Part shown: in pieces, positions 37,313 to 53,782 of the stretch
Layout: each line of letters opens with the position of its first letter
Position numbering within the stretch: the stretch's first letter is position 1
Assembly: GCF_025766255.1 (NCBI RefSeq)
Contig: NW_026516688.1
Span: 1 to 64,000 of the forward strand
Length of the DNA stretch: 64,000 nt
From: Zychaea mexicana
Lineage: Eukaryota > Mucoromycota > Mucoromycetes > Mucorales > Lichtheimiaceae
Direction: 5' to 3'
Notes under the pieces: generated by a model
Seen by the model: the letters and a program-made list of their open reading frames with translations, nothing else
Told to the model about the DNA's origin: nothing
Database searches by the model: none
Translations under genes and position numbers: made by a program

Positions 37313-38608
37313 GATAAAGTGACTGCAGTAGTAAATGATCACTATGATACAGCCAAGAGCAGCAGTAGCCAATTTTCAGGGACAAGTTCCTTCTTTGCCC
37401 AGCAGGCATGATGCTGCACTTGTAGTGTCGGACTCAAAAAAGCTCAAAAGAAGATGGCCCTGGTGCACAGAGAAGACTTCATTTTGTGGATACATACTCC
37501 ATGCGGCACTTTTGTGTGTACTACAGTACAGCCCGCGGACTATGAAGAAGCGTTTCCTGTTATTGCTCTTGTTGTTATGAGAGCACTATATCTGCTGCTA
37601 ACGAAGTATTACGTACAACTATCAAAAGATCAGCCCTCGGAGACATCTCGATTGCTCTTCCGGCCGTTTTCTGAACTCGGTAGTAACTTCCCGAGAACGC
37701 AGAAAGAGAGTATACTGCGTTACTGTATGATACGTGCAAAAGAAGAAAAAAAGTCGCAATCGCAAGATGTGTCGAACACTGGCAAGCAGGCGTGGTCGCG
37801 GTGGAAACAGATGCAGATGTATAAGGAAGGCGGTTGGGGATATGTAATATTCTCTCACACAAACACAGTGTTCGTGCGAGCGTGTGTATATAATCGTACG
37901 TTTGTTGCTATCGCTCACAACAAACAAAAAGAATAAAGCTTAATACAAGTATTATTAGAAATAGAAAGACAGATGGGTGATGGGTGGCACCAGCAAACAA
38001 CAACAACAACAACGACGACGACGACGATGTTGCTGGTACGTGATACACAATCCAGATCTTTTCTTTTTGGTAGGTCGACAAAACAACACCATCCCCGCAG
38101 CACCATTACTCCCGCCATTAGTTCGTCATTACCGTGTCAAATCATTCCACACAAGTAAGTGCCCTCGCTAATCGGCCGTCCCCAAGGTGTTTTGCTTTGT
38201 GTGTTCAAATAAGGAAATTGCAACCAGTAAAACTGCATCTACACGTAATCACATGCTTTTGATAGCTTGCGTTTTGTAGGCCCATTGCAGCAAGCCTGGT
38301 TTCTTTGAACTCTTTGCTGAACTTATTCAACTTGAACTTTGTGGATCATGCTGACGGGATAAACTAATCGAATATGTTAAATGCCTCGCATGATCCTGCA
38401 AATTGATGTACAGAGTTAGCAGTAACATATGAACTAAGGATATTGTTTGTTCTGAAATCGCTTTTTTCTTAAACTAAAAAGTCAACCGACAAAGTAGAAA
38501 TAGTACAGAAGTCATGATCAAAAGAGATGGATTATACTTGTTCGAAAGAGGTGTGAGGGAGACGCACATCAACTATCAAAAACTATACTTGTTGAGGGAG
38601 CAGGCTAT
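36279..38608. other. intergenic region upstream of Sel1-repeat gene
   Basis: The promoter side of the Sel1-repeat gene lies at the left; ATTTATAA in the minus direction near 36360 could be its TATA box. (CT)n at 37280-37309 and AAC/GAC triplet tracts at 37998-38028 occur. ORFs of 60-180 codons here have no conserved motif and overlap repeats. I see no gene. Confidence 0.4.
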
Positions 38609-40540
38609 TCAAACATCTAGCTTTGCGACAGCTGCTTCTACATCCTCTAACCGACTACGGAGACTCTCTTTGGCCAAGGAAGCCTGCCAATCCGTCCATT
38701 TGGTTCCATCCTTGAACGTGTCCAACAGTTCGTTCTTGGTTTCGCTGATATTGCCGCGTGGCGATATAGTGTGTACCTTTAATTTGGATCCCTTCGTTGT
38801 ATTACTATCCGGTGATGTTTCTATGTCTTCTTGCACGGTAGCGTCTCGTACGAAATCTGCTAGTCGTTTGATGGCGCAGGTGGATGATCGTGTAGGTAGA
38901 ATAATCTGAAACACGTGGGGCTGGTCCACATAGATCTCGAGTGTAACGTCTGTGCGATCGTCGTCACCCTTGTCATCTTTCTTGTCGTTGCAGGAGAAAA
39001 GCGGATCGCTGGCCAAAAGTGCAGCATAAACGGCTTCATCGTGTAAACGTTCGGCTGTGCCTGTCTGTATCAACAGCTTCGGCAAACCGCGCAAACTCTT
39101 CTTGTCAAAGACCGGACTGACAAGCGGATGTTTTAGGACCCTGTTGTCGGCATAGAACTGAACACGATCTAAATCTGATTCAGCAAATGGGCCGATGCTG
39201 CATGTCCTTTTCAGAGGTGGTAGGAGAGTATAGTCTTGTGCTTTCGAGGGTGCGTGTTTGAAGCCTGTCGGGGGCAAATAGTCGGTGGAGATGTTGTTGA
39301 TGATGGACGGTAAACTGTGAGTCAGGTCCACCCTTTTCCGTAGAGAGAGAGGGATCAGTCATCATAATCCCCCAAGTACCCCTTAACTTTAAGGTGCATA
39401 AATGTTTTTTTTTCGCAATTTCCCTACCATGGTGATAAAGTCATGGCACCACCCGGCAACGGTAACCCAGCATCGCGAAGCGCTAGCAAGAGTGACAGAG
39501 ACAATCCGCCTCCAGCGCTGTCTCCTGCGACAACGATCGAGTTAGGATCAACGGGGTCAATCCCTTCAGGTGGGTCGAGCATGTACAGATACGCCGCCAA
39601 TGCATCCTCAACAGCCGCTGGAAAGGGGTGTTGGGGTGCCAATCGGTAGTTGATGGCAAATACTCGAGCATCTGACAACTATCATAGTACAGACAGAAAT
39701 TGATCAATCAGCCTTCGCACCATCAACCATTATCATGTGTTTGTAGTCAACATTGAGACTGAGACAGACAAATAAAGAGAGCGTGTGTATGTGAAAAATC
39801 ACTAGCGTAGAAACTAACCTTTGCAAGCCTGGCCAGCAGGTTGCGATACAGCCCATATGAGCCTAAATAGTACGCACCACCGTGAAGATACAGGATCGTC
39901 CTTTTCAATGGGCTGCTCACCTTTTTGGGCTGCATCCATTCGCCCTTGAGCTCCTTGACCCGCTTCTTGTCGCTCTTCCAGTCCCAGCCAATGGCCTGCT
40001 CGTCTTGGGCAGTGAATAAGCAGCCCAAGTGATTCCCAGCCCGAACCCGATAGTCTTGAGGAAGGAGTACTTTGTGTCGTTTCATGTCCGACGGTACGGG
40101 CGCGCCTTTGGTGGTGGATAGCCTTTGCAGATCTTCGACCGTTTTGCTGCTGGAGCGTCTCAGTAGGTCTGACACGATTGCAATAGCCAGGTCGAATGTC
40201 AGTGACCAGGATTTGGCGGGTGGACCTGTTAACATTGTTGTTGTTGTTGTTGTTGGCATAGAGTGTTGCATTATGCATTAATACACTCGTCTTGTGTGAG
40301 AGCTTCTTGAGCGGATATGCCGGGCTACGGAAGAGTCACAGTCGTACCTTTAGCGTAATGACGATAGATGGTTGAAGTGACGACAGGCATGGGTGGTATG
40401 AGGTGGCCCCATAATCGGGGTGGTATTCCTGTCGTTGGCTCTTTTGTCTTTGCATGAGCAGCAGCCTGGCTCTTTCTAAGCGATATCTTGGTGCGTTCGG
40501 TGCGGAGCAATCGATGCTGTAGCTTTTTCACCGTCGTCAT
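38609..40540 (-). CDS. HSL-type alpha/beta hydrolase (esterase/lipase)
   Basis: Four exons with agreeing phases (40540-40348, 40225-39819, 39678-39428, 39332-38609) give 524 aa. The oxyanion motif HGGAYYLGS, the INYRLAPQHPFPAAVEDA segment and the nucleophile elbow GDSAGGGLSLSLLLALRD place it in the hormone-sensitive-lipase/alpha-beta-hydrolase-3 family. The strand PKLLIQTGTAERLHDEA carries the usual acidic-residue region, and DQPHVFQ carries the catalytic His. The N-terminal ~170 residues (basic start, then SLTFDLAIAIVSDLLRRSS) precede the fold and may associate with membranes. Likely substrates are short-chain or sterol esters; specificity cannot be read here. An acidic, Lys-rich insert (NDKKDDKGDDDRTD) precedes the catalytic His. 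Confidence 0.9.
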
Positions 40541-40790
40541 GTTGCACTGGATAATGATAGAGAAAGAATGGGGGAAAAGAGAAGAGGAGGCGAAAGAAAG
40601 GGTTGATTAACAAACAAGCAAAAACGAATGGAAATAAAAATGTTGCACACAAATATGAACCCTCCCAAAGCGCGGGCCTTTTTCCTTCTTACATAAACTC
40701 AGCAATAACTAGCGCACGTTTCTTTGCACTACGAGTGGTTACCACAAACGTTCTATTTTTTGCTTTTGCTTTGTTTAGTTGCGAGAGATA

Positions 40791-41246
40791 ATGACAGATC
40801 CCAATCCGACCGATGCCGGCATTATTACCGTGGGTGAGGAACGATGGATCCCTGGATCAAGACGGGCCGACGGATCCTACCGGCCCGCTCGCAAAGTACG
40901 GGCCGGTTTCACACCATTAGAAGATGTTCAACGCTATGCATCACCACAAGCCCGACAGCAGGCAGAGCAGGAACAGCAACGACATTTGCTACAGAGTAGA
41001 GAAGAAGAGCAGAAACGACAAAAGCCTATCAAAGAGGCAAGGCCACACACACAGCCTGCTGCCACCAACACCACCTCGGTTGAAGAACGGAAAATCCGTA
41101 ACGTGCAGAAAAAGATTAGACAGGTCGAAGAGTTGGAGCAAAAGTTGATCAAGGGCGAAACATTAAATGACGACCAGCGCGAAAAGGTGAAAAAGGGCAA
41201 GGCACTACGCGACGAATTGGCTAAACTGACAGCTTCTGCGTCATAG
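40791..41246 (+). CDS. PYM1: PYM/WIBG, exon-junction-complex recycling factor
   Basis: A single exon encodes 151 aa. The N-terminal motif GEERWIPGSRRADGSYRPAR, followed by KVRAGFTPLEDVQRY, is the Mago-Y14-binding signature of PYM (GxxxIxxSxRPDGTxRKxxxVKxGYxPQE). The middle is Gln/Glu/Lys-rich and coiled. The C-terminus (RKVQKKIRQ-like, LEQKLIKGETLNDDQREKV) matches the conserved helical tail. PYM binds the ribosome and strips exon-junction complexes from spliced mRNA in the cytoplasm. The ATG at 40791 is used because the upstream in-frame codons are non-ATG. It fits an intron-rich fungus that retains the complex. Confidence 0.85.
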   Translation: MTDPNPTDAGIITVGEERWIPGSRRADGSYRPARKVRAGFTPLEDVQRYASPQARQQAEQEQQRHLLQSREEEQKRQKPIKEARPHTQPAATNTTSVEERKIRNVQKKIRQVEELEQKLIKGETLNDDQREKVKKGKALRDELAKLTASAS

Positions 41247-41520
41247 CCTACCCTTTCCCCCCCCCCCACACACACACAAAGACACATCTTTACCGCCACC
41301 AAACATCCTTTGTTTGCTATTTTGCTTCTATTTCGCTGCTATAAATTCCTTGGTCCTAATCCCAAGAACATAAACATTTGCAAACAAGTGTGGTCAGGAT
41401 CGTGATCCGTGGTATAAAAAAAGCACAACTGTCAAAGTAGAACCTGTTGCTTGATTTCTTCTTTTTCGAGCCGTTTAGATTTCTAGAAAAAGGCTTATTC
41501 TTTCGGATTGGATCAAGAAC

Positions 41521-42471
41521 ATGCGTCCTCCCCATCCACCCCCTTTTGCTGACGCTGATAGTGGGCCATGGCACGATCTTATGATGCCGGATGACGAAGT
41601 CTGGGGCAATGCGGTACGTTCACCTTTGTTACCCTGGCGACAGTGCATATGCTGATATGATCAAGATGAATGTTTGTGTTAGATGGAAGAGCCGCCTCAT
41701 GGTTGGGAAAGAATAGAAGATGATCCGTTTGTGGATAGGATGGATCAGATCGGACCAGGATCTGGAGGACCGCCGTCAAAGCATCAACATCCTCCTTCGA
41801 GAGATCGTGATCCATCAGGACCTCCTCCCGACGGGCATCTCGAGGCGGCAAAACATGATAAACACCATCATCACCACACAACAACAAGAAAGGAAACGCA
41901 TCATCACCACCATCACACCACGACTTCCGAGCACAAAGAAAGCACAAGTAGCTCGCATCACACTACCTCCTCCACAACATCTTCGTCAGTAGCTACGACT
42001 CATACACCTACTGACGGTGCTCCACCATCACCACCACCATCATCTCCTCCTCTGCCTTCAACTGCACAACAACACAATGCGGTACCATCGCCTGATCCAG
42101 CAATCACACCGTCATCTCTTTTTGAATCGCCTGTTCTGGTTAGCAGCTCTCCAACCCCTCCATCCAGTCCATTGCCTCCGTCAGCTCACGACGACGACGA
42201 TGAGCAGCAAGAAAAGGCCATTCAAGATATTGACAGGAATAACCAAGCACAACAACAAACATCCTATGTCGTCTCCACCGTCTATGCAGTCAACACAATC
42301 ATGCCAGGCTCATATCCTCGCATCGATTACAATGAAATCGACTATGGTCAGCTTGGTCAAATCGGCGTATTCACGGACGGTGCACCATCCTCCCACGAGC
42401 TTCATGCCATGCCGTTTTACATGTCTTTTGCTGTTGCCCTGACATTGCTCTTCATGTTACGTAACATTTGA
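41521..42471 (+). CDS. His-rich tail-anchored protein, unknown function
   Basis: Two exons (41521-41613, 41683-42471) join in phase 0 and give 293 aa. Residues ~70-110 hold His clusters (KHHHHH, THHHHHHTT) that could bind metal. The centre is Ser/Pro/Thr-rich. A conserved-looking block SYVVSTVYAVNTIMPGS, then PRIDYNEIDYGQLGQIG, precedes a C-terminal hydrophobic stretch (MPFYMSFAVALTLLFML) and a short RNI tail. That arrangement fits a tail anchor in ER or mitochondrial membrane. No family is recognised. Exon 2 also begins with ATG, so a shorter form starting at 41683 is possible. Confidence 0.6.
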
Positions 42472-42593
42472 TTATGATTGTTTTGTTGTCTGTTTTTTTT
42501 TTAATTCTTCACACAAAAAAAGTTAGAGAAAAAAAAATAAAAAGTGTTTTGTAATGTTCCTTTCTTTCTTCCTCCTTTTCCCTCCACGAGAAA

Positions 42594-46731
<4,138 letters not shown>

Positions 46732-49700
46732 TTAACTTTTCGTTTCCTGCTGCTGTTGATCTGGTACTTGTTGACTGGCTGTTGCTGCATTTTTGCTGTC
46801 GCGCAGCGCTTGCTCCATCATCTGAGACACATCTCGAACAAAGAAAGGAACGACAGTGGGTATAATCTTGAGTACAGGAGGCGCAAGTATTTCTGAAGAT
46901 GACTGCAGGCTACTATTGCTGCCACGTCGTTCATTATCGTATTCGTCATCGTCGCTGTCATCGCTGCTGCTAGTAGTACTCGAGGTATCGTCCGTTAATG
47001 CGGTGCTACCGGTATCTTCAGAGTCTATATCTTGAATATCGTTGATTACGCCCATGATATCCATATTGCTTGGTAAAAACTGGATCAAATCTTGATAATC
47101 TTGGCGTGCACTCTTGACCATAAGATCGTCTATCTCCTTTGAGTTATTGCTGGTAGTGGTATTCTTGTGCACTTCTACTTTACGACGAGTACGTTCCAGA
47201 TGAAGTAGTTTTTGCTGCCGTCGATGCTCACACAGTGCATCAATTTCATCACGTAGAGCTTGGTATTCATTGGGAGGGATGCCGGCCGATGTCACAACTT
47301 TGTGCAAATCCAATGGCTGTTTAGGATAAATTCCCCGTGTCAACGAGCCCAGAATATGGTCTACATAGCCAACCAGTTCGTCGAACAGATGCGAAGTGTC
47401 CTGAGCGTGCACACGATGTACAAATTGATAGAATTTATCCTCGTGCCGTTGGACAAGCCGCACAAATGGCTCCACAGTGTTGGTCTCTACAGTTGCAGTT
47501 TCTAAGCTGTCCAAAAGTTGGATAAGATCGCTCATGAATGCTGACAGGTGCTGGATCGATTCACCAATGTTGGCTGCCTTATACACTTGTGCCAATGGTT
47601 GATAAAAGATTGCGAAAAGTTCCTTCAAGATTTCACCCGTCACGCCTTGGAACACCAGCGACATCAATAGTTCTTGTTCCCGTTTACGAGCACGCAAAAT
47701 CCATAAATCGTATAATTGCTTGATTAATCGCTTGGTCGTTTTGTTTGGTCCATTATCAAGGTGCGCAAGCTTGACGATTTGATCCGGTGCCAGCTGTGGT
47801 TCGATATCGTCTCGTTGTAATAGTATGAGAGTTTCAAGCACCGGGTTTGTAACAGCTATGTTTTTTTTGACATCAACTGAGTTCTTCAACATCATGCGCA
47901 CCAATAAAAGGTTTTACTACACTTACCACGGTCATGGTTTCCCGTAGCGTTTGTGGGCAAGGTCGTATTGACAGCGTTTGCTACCTTGGCACACAACAGT
48001 TTGTCCCCTATCTTTTCTTCAAGGGTTTGGATATCCTTGTCAATTACTCTAGTATCCTCTTCCATATTGGCCACGATAACTCTGATATTACAAGTCTTAT
48101 CATTAATCAAAAGAAAAATAATGAACCTTTTCCGTTTAACCATTATGCTATTATTACCTCTGAAATAAGCTACGGCCTCCAAGTGGTTGAGCGAGGAACA
48201 AGTCTAGTACCATCTTGACAATGGCGATCGGATTCGACAACCTGAGAATGGTCGCCATGGTACGATACGGCATGAAGTTATGAGTACGCTTCAGCGTTGC
48301 TGTGTTTTCTGCAGCAGTATCATCTGTTACGAAATGCGTGTGCAGCGTGAACGCAAAACTGCAAAGGCCATGTTTTGTTTCAATCAGTTCTAATTGTGAT
48401 GTCCTGTTCGATACCCCCTTTTTATACATCCCGTTTTTCCACCACATCTGTCACGTTTAAAACAAGACAAAACCGCTTACTTGATCCGGCCCCATTCAAA
48501 TGCTTTTCGTAACGTGTCTGGCAAATCTTCTAGTCTTTCGGTCTGCTTGATTGTTTCAATCACCTGCACTAACCCGCCTGGCTGCATGACCTGCTTCTTG
48601 AGCATATCCAGTAGGTCGTTAAGTGCAACGACTTTTTCATCCACTTCCTGACGGAACTTGTGCTCTTGCTCTGCCCGCTTCACATCCATCTCTTTTCGTC
48701 GCTCAATGTCCTCTAATTCTTCCGCCGTCAAGGTCATCGGATTATCCAGAAGAAAGGCACGGACAGCAGCAGCTTTGGAGAGTTTTGGATGATCAATGAC
48801 ACGCCGTAAAAAGGAGCGCAACAGCAGCCGATCCTTGTCCCGATAGAAATCGCCTGCATCGCGTGATGCCTTATTCGGCACCATGGGAACTCTCACGCGG
48901 GGGAATTTACTCTGAAGGTGATCATGCAGCTGTCGAAACTGCCCATGACGTCGTGCGACATAGATCCGTTGCTGTTGCTGTTCAACAGCATCGTTATCGC
49001 TAGGATTATCCACCAACACTGAGCTTATAATGAACTCGGCATGCGTCACTGTGCCACGAAACGTCCTGCTTTCACGAATCTCACGCTGATTTGAAGAATA
49101 TAAACCAATTTCATATGAAGATCAGCTTCATCATCATTCGCCTCCGTCCAATCCAAAATACACTCACTGATCTTCAAAATTTGACTTACCACCGTCGCAA
49201 CATTGACATCAGTGAACACCGACTGCTTTTCCTTTTTTGTTTCCTGTTGTACTTGTTCTCCTTCTCCGTCAGGAGCCGACAACGACGACGACGACGATGA
49301 TGATGTTGCTGCTGGGCCAGTGGCCAACGAATTTTTGTTGTTGTTATCGCTGTTGCTGTTGTTGCGTTTTTTTACAGCGGCTACTACCTCTGGTTTTTGT
49401 TGTAGTGCAGCAGAAGCGAGGTCACTAGGCGTCACTTTAACACTTTCTTCTTGTCCTTGAACCGTTTTGATGCCGACATTGAGTGCCAAAATGAGAGTCT
49501 TTTCTAATTTACGCGTCATGACTTGTCGTTGCGTGGCGTCGGCTTGACTTGGTGCATATGTATTGAGTTGCACCTTGCCAAACTCACTCAAAAATTCATG
49601 CGCCTTATCCCAAAACTCCTTGTTATTGCCCGTGCCAGCGGTATCGTCTTGTCCGTTGCTGCTGCTGCTGCCGCTGCCGTTACCACCTCCTTGTTTCAGC

Positions 49701-49891
49701 AATGGAAACTCGACCACAATGTGCTGGAAAATATAGCGCAAAAACGGAAGATCGTCGGTTTCTGAATGTGCTGGATGCACCAATCGAGCAAGCAGATCAG
49801 GTTTCCGTCGAACTGTTTCGAGTTCTTGGCGAAGCTGAATGGCCAGCAGCTCACGCTTAAAATAGTGTATCTGCTTCGGTGATAGGTCCAT
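46732..49891 (-). CDS. PX/PXB/DUF3818 protein (YPR097W-like)
   Basis: Five exons with agreeing phases (49891-49190, 49085-48481, 48403-48158, 48081-47927, 47876-46732) give 950 aa. The N-terminus (LSPKQIHYFKRELLAIQLRQ ... FLRYIFQHIVVEFPLL) is the PX-associated PXB domain. The PX domain follows (REIRESRTFRGTVTHAEFII; ARRHGQFRQLHDHLQSKFPR; then an Arg-rich DRLLLRSFLRRVIDHP segment). The DUF3818 part includes YRTMATILRLSNPIAIVKMV, DLFLAQPLGGRSLFQR and DLWILRARKREQ. It ends in an acidic Ser-rich stretch and VPFFVRDVSQMMEQALRD. This matches the architecture of yeast YPR097W/Lec1, a phosphoinositide-binding, lipid-related protein. Poly-Ser/Asn loops lie between PXB and PX. Confidence 0.9.
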
Positions 49892-51648
49892 TTGACAGCC
49901 CCTCTTGTTGCTATGTCTATGTGTTGTGTACGAGTTTTTGTGTGTGGAAGTAAGTGTGGGCGTCTCTTCTGTTGCTTGGTAAACAATAAGGGTAGAAAGG
50001 GAGAATAAAGAGAAGTCGAAAGAAGGAATTGAAGACTGCAGGAAGAGGGGGGGAGATTGTTGCAAATCACTACGACAGGTGACAGGTAGCCCGGCATTTG
50101 CTTTATGGCTAAACGACTTACCATTTTTGGACTTCTGAAACCCTTCAGAAGATCTTCGGTCAACTCAACTCGTTAAGTAATGTGGCGCGCACAAGTCGGC
50201 GTATTGGGTTTATGGTTCAGTCTGTAGATATATATCTGGCAGGATACGCTCATCGACGGTTTACTGTTCTGGTGTGTTGGTAGCAAGCACAAAATTCGAT
50301 GTCTAAAGAGCCATGCAAAAGGTTCGTAATGCTACAATGTGTCTATATAGATACATATTCCCTATTGTAATCCCTTTGTGGCCGTAAGGAAGAAAGTAAT
50401 AAAGGGTACGTATACTAGTTAGGAGAAACAGCATGGCATACCACAAATGGCCCTCAAAGCTGATGTTGTGACGTCAGGCAGATGACGCCCTTCTATTTAA
50501 CCTCTGTTATACTAGCACAACAATACTCAACCCTCACTAGTTTCCCTCAATTCCTTTTACATGTAATATTGACCAACTTTTATCCTTATTATTACGTTAG
50601 TCTTCCTTACGCGCTCATCGCTTCCAAATGATAGTAACATCACCAACTGATAACAGTCGCTTAAATTTATATACTGGTAGGGAACAGCTGTCAGATAAAC
50701 TACAGTACTGTAACTGCAGCAATGATGAACTCGCGCCTACGAACATAAGCCTAATCTAAGCTATGGTCCTTGGGTCCGCGAAACACATTTTTCGCGGGGG
50801 TAGGTCGTAAATGTTTAATATAACAAGGGTCTTTCTAACGATCTGAATCTCAATAATTATTTAGAAGAAGACGAGACAGAATATTTGATTTCCATGTATT
50901 TATACCAATAAAAGCATCACTCAGAGTTATCCCAGCAGGAGTTGAGATAAGGCGGAATCATGACTTATTCATAGTGATTTTACGTCAAAGTACTAGCTCA
51001 AGAGCGTATGTACCGATGAGCCTGTTATTCCTTTTAACTTTGATAACATTAACAAGTAAAAATGTAATTGATGTGTGTGCTGCCGACTGAAAAGGGATCT
51101 TGTTTGCTATCCAGATTTATCGCAACCTACACACTTCTTTGTCTTGTTGCCGTCTTCTTTCGGGTAGCATAGGGTGCATTTCATAATGATGACCTATGGC
51201 CAAGGGAATTGCTGCGTTAGACTGTCACCACCGCCATTCCAATAACAGTAAAATTAGCACGGGTAGTGATTTGCAGCACATATGCATGCATTCAGCAGTA
51301 AATATGGTCACGGGTTCATTGACCACTCTTCTGTGGTGTATACCAGGAACTCTTTATATATATAAGACCTTTAAGTATGTAAAGTAAAAGTTCATTGTTG
51401 GTGATCAGAATGATACCACTAGTGGTGGCTCAGCAACCAAGCTCTTCTCTTGATATTGGCCATATGTGTGATCTAACTCATTACTATTGCTTTCCGTATT
51501 AAGTGTGGCTGGGGAGAGCATAAAAGGCTTATGCGGGTTAGAAGCGAAGCCAGCTGAGCCCAAACTGATATGTTACATGGAGATCCTAAATGGAGTTTTT
51601 GGAAGGATAGAAGCCGGATGACGATTCAAACTGAGCGATAAGATACAG
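49892..51648. other. intergenic, no gene recognised
   Basis: The left ~250 bp is the leader and promoter of the PX gene. The rest has no supported ORF and ends at the TA next to the transposon terminus at 51651. No tRNA was identified. Confidence 0.45.
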
Positions 51649-51669
51649 TACAGTTAGCGCAACACCAAA

Positions 51670-51808
51670 GGGCGGTTTTTTAAACAAAAAGGCGGGTTTT
51701 AAAATTCTCAATAGGCGGATTGTTTTTTCTCAATAGGCGGATTGTTTTTTTCCAAAGGGCGGTTTTTGTTTTCTCAAAGGGCGGTTACAATTTTCTCAAA
51801 GGGCGGTC
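51670..51808. repeat. seven GGCGG boxes at ~22-bp spacing (left)
   Basis: Boxes of the form AAAGGGCGGT or AATAGGCGGAT start near 51670, 51690, 51714, 51735, 51757, 51779 and 51801, one about every two helical turns. Their position beside the transposon end fits iterated transposase-binding sites. In this copy the AATAGGCGGATTG box is duplicated. Confidence 0.7.
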
Positions 51809-51855
51809 TCTTCGATCCTCAGTAGATATTTTTTACAGTTGTTTGTGACATTTTA

Positions 51856-53193
51856 TTAGATAGGATTGCCTTTTAAGCAATCTTCAAATATGTTTACCGA
51901 ATGTTGTACAAATGCTCGAAGATGTTCTGGAGGAACATTATTGCAAGCCTCAGTTATTCTTGTTGATAAATCCTCTTTAGTTTGAAATTGACTACGTTTG
52001 ACCTTATTTTTAACTATGGACCAAAATTGCTCAATAGGATTAAGTTCAGGCGAGTAAGGAGGGAGATAAATGCACTTATATCCTCTCTCTGTCACCATAG
52101 TATCAATCTCGTTAGATGTATGTATTGGTGCATTATCCATAACTATATAATATCCTTTCATTTCCGGAATGCAATCCATTTCATCCATTGTTTTCTGAAT
52201 AAAATTCATATAATGGCCAGTGACAGTTCCTTTGGAGGCAGGCTTCTTTGGTTTTGATGGTGCTTTTCTTTTGCGATTACCAGAATCGATTTTTAGCCTT
52301 TTGAATGTGTGTTCCTGAGGATTTCGAAGCTCCATTGACACGACATACTTCGCCGAGATTGCACCCAAAACTGTGTGTGATACTGCTCTGGTGGTAGGAG
52401 TGATTACAATAGCTGGTGTGCCCTTAATAGACCATCCTCCTGGAGGTCTCATATTGATATCGAAAGCTGATTCATCAACAAAAACACAATTTTCAAGGTA
52501 ATCCATATCTGTTTTGCTCCACTTCTCAACCCACGCTATGCGGTTTGCAATTTTTGTTGGATCGTTTCTGGGAGCTGGATGACGAGTGATTTTTTTGAAT
52601 GAAAGGTTGCATTCTGTTTTGAGGAAATTTCTCACACTTGATTCTTTCAGTGTGAATGATTCGAATTTTTCAGTAAGTGAACAAACTGCATCCACAACCC
52701 TGGCTTGAGGATTACTGTCATAAAAATTTAAAAGGTGAATCTTATGCTTCTCATCAAGCTGGCCTGCTGATTTATTGATTTTATTGGTTTGTTTTTCAAA
52801 GATATTCCAATCTTTATCCTCTTTCAGTCTCCTAGCCCATTTCTGTGCAGTTCTTTCAGCAACACCGCCTGCTAATCTACCAGATTTGGCAGCATTGAAC
52901 AACTTAATCCTATTGTAGTAGACAAAAAGCAATTTCTGATCATTGGTGTAGTTGTTATAACTCCTACCACTATTGATCTTTAAGTTGGTGGCAATCTCCT
53001 CCATCTCAGCATCTAAGGCTTCCATCTCAGCAGTGTCCTTCTGCTCTGTATTTTGCTTCTCGCAGTAAAGTCGAAGACGAGTTAATGTTTTTAGATGGAA
53101 GGGGTTAATCTCTTCTTCGCATTCCATCGCATCGCGCCCATTTTCATCACAAATGTTTCCCTGGCCATCTTCATAAAAAAAGTATGTACTCAT
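51856..53193 (-). CDS. Tc1/mariner DD34E transposase, left copy
   Basis: An intact 445-codon ORF. Its N-terminal third has helix-turn-helix character (LAGGVAERTAQKWARRLKED). The DDE core shows VFVDESAFDINM (first Asp), YIVMDNAPIHTSNEI (second Asp) and YLPPYSPELNPIEQFWSIVK (Glu), with 34 residues between the second Asp and the Glu. It differs from the right copy by one extra codon (KDTAEMEA versus KDTEMEA) and by a Cys/Tyr change in VDAVxSLTEKF. Tc1-type transposases cut and paste at TA. An intact frame in both copies suggests recent activity or gene conversion. Confidence 0.93.
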   Translation of the reverse strand: MSTYFFYEDGQGNICDENGRDAMECEEEINPFHLKTLTRLRLYCEKQNTEQKDTAEMEALDAEMEEIATNLKINSGRSYNNYTNDQKLLFVYYNRIKLFNAAKSGRLAGGVAERTAQKWARRLKEDKDWNIFEKQTNKINKSAGQLDEKHKIHLLNFYDSNPQARVVDAVCSLTEKFESFTLKESSVRNFLKTECNLSFKKITRHPAPRNDPTKIANRIAWVEKWSKTDMDYLENCVFVDESAFDINMRPPGGWSIKGTPAIVITPTTRAVSHTVLGAISAKYVVSMELRNPQEHTFKRLKIDSGNRKRKAPSKPKKPASKGTVTGHYMNFIQKTMDEMDCIPEMKGYYIVMDNAPIHTSNEIDTMVTERGYKCIYLPPYSPELNPIEQFWSIVKNKVKRSQFQTKEDLSTRITEACNNVPPEHLRAFVQHSVNIFEDCLKGNPI

Positions 53194-53782
53194 TTAACAA
53201 AAGTAAAAAAAAAAGAATATACCGCCCTACAATTTGAAAAATCCGCCTTTTGAGAAAAATGGGACTCTTACAGTCACGTAATACACCCTTTCTTTCAATT
53301 CAATCGGCACAAATTCAGTATGGCAAAATCGTCTCACTAAAAAATTTACCCGTCCCAGCAGAAAAAAAGTACGTCCAAATTTTTATTCAAAACCCAGTAC
53401 ATAAAGAAAGTGAATTAATTTGAGATGAATAAAAGCTTGGCTGGGACAAGTTAAGAAAATGTTGGAACAGGCACAAGACAGATTAGTAAAGTTTCAAGAC
53501 TATTTTAGAACCATTTGAGATCCACAACTATCTAAGACTATTTTTCTTTCATTCACAATTTAACTAAATAGTTTCGATTTAACAAGCAACGTCATTTATT
53601 TCATATCAACCAAACCAGCAAGTATACAATATGTAGATGAATATACTACTTCTGATGAAAAAATGACAGAGAGAAGAAATGCAAGGCATATAATTTAAGT
53701 CATGCTAAGTCGGGTTTTTTTTTTATTTAGTCACTTTGTCCAAATACTTTTAGTCGTAAAAATATATTTGATAGCATGAATT

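Larger units (their letters stand above)
51651..53274 (-). mobile_element. Tc1/mariner-type element, left copy
   Basis: This 1.62-kb element has its 3' end at 51651 (CAGTTAGCGC) and its probable 5' end at 53274 (minus strand: ACTGTAAGAGTCCC). The two ends are only loosely inverted repeats. Both ends carry GGGCGG-type boxes pointing inward, which ties them to one element. TA flanks only the outer end. Confidence 0.7.
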
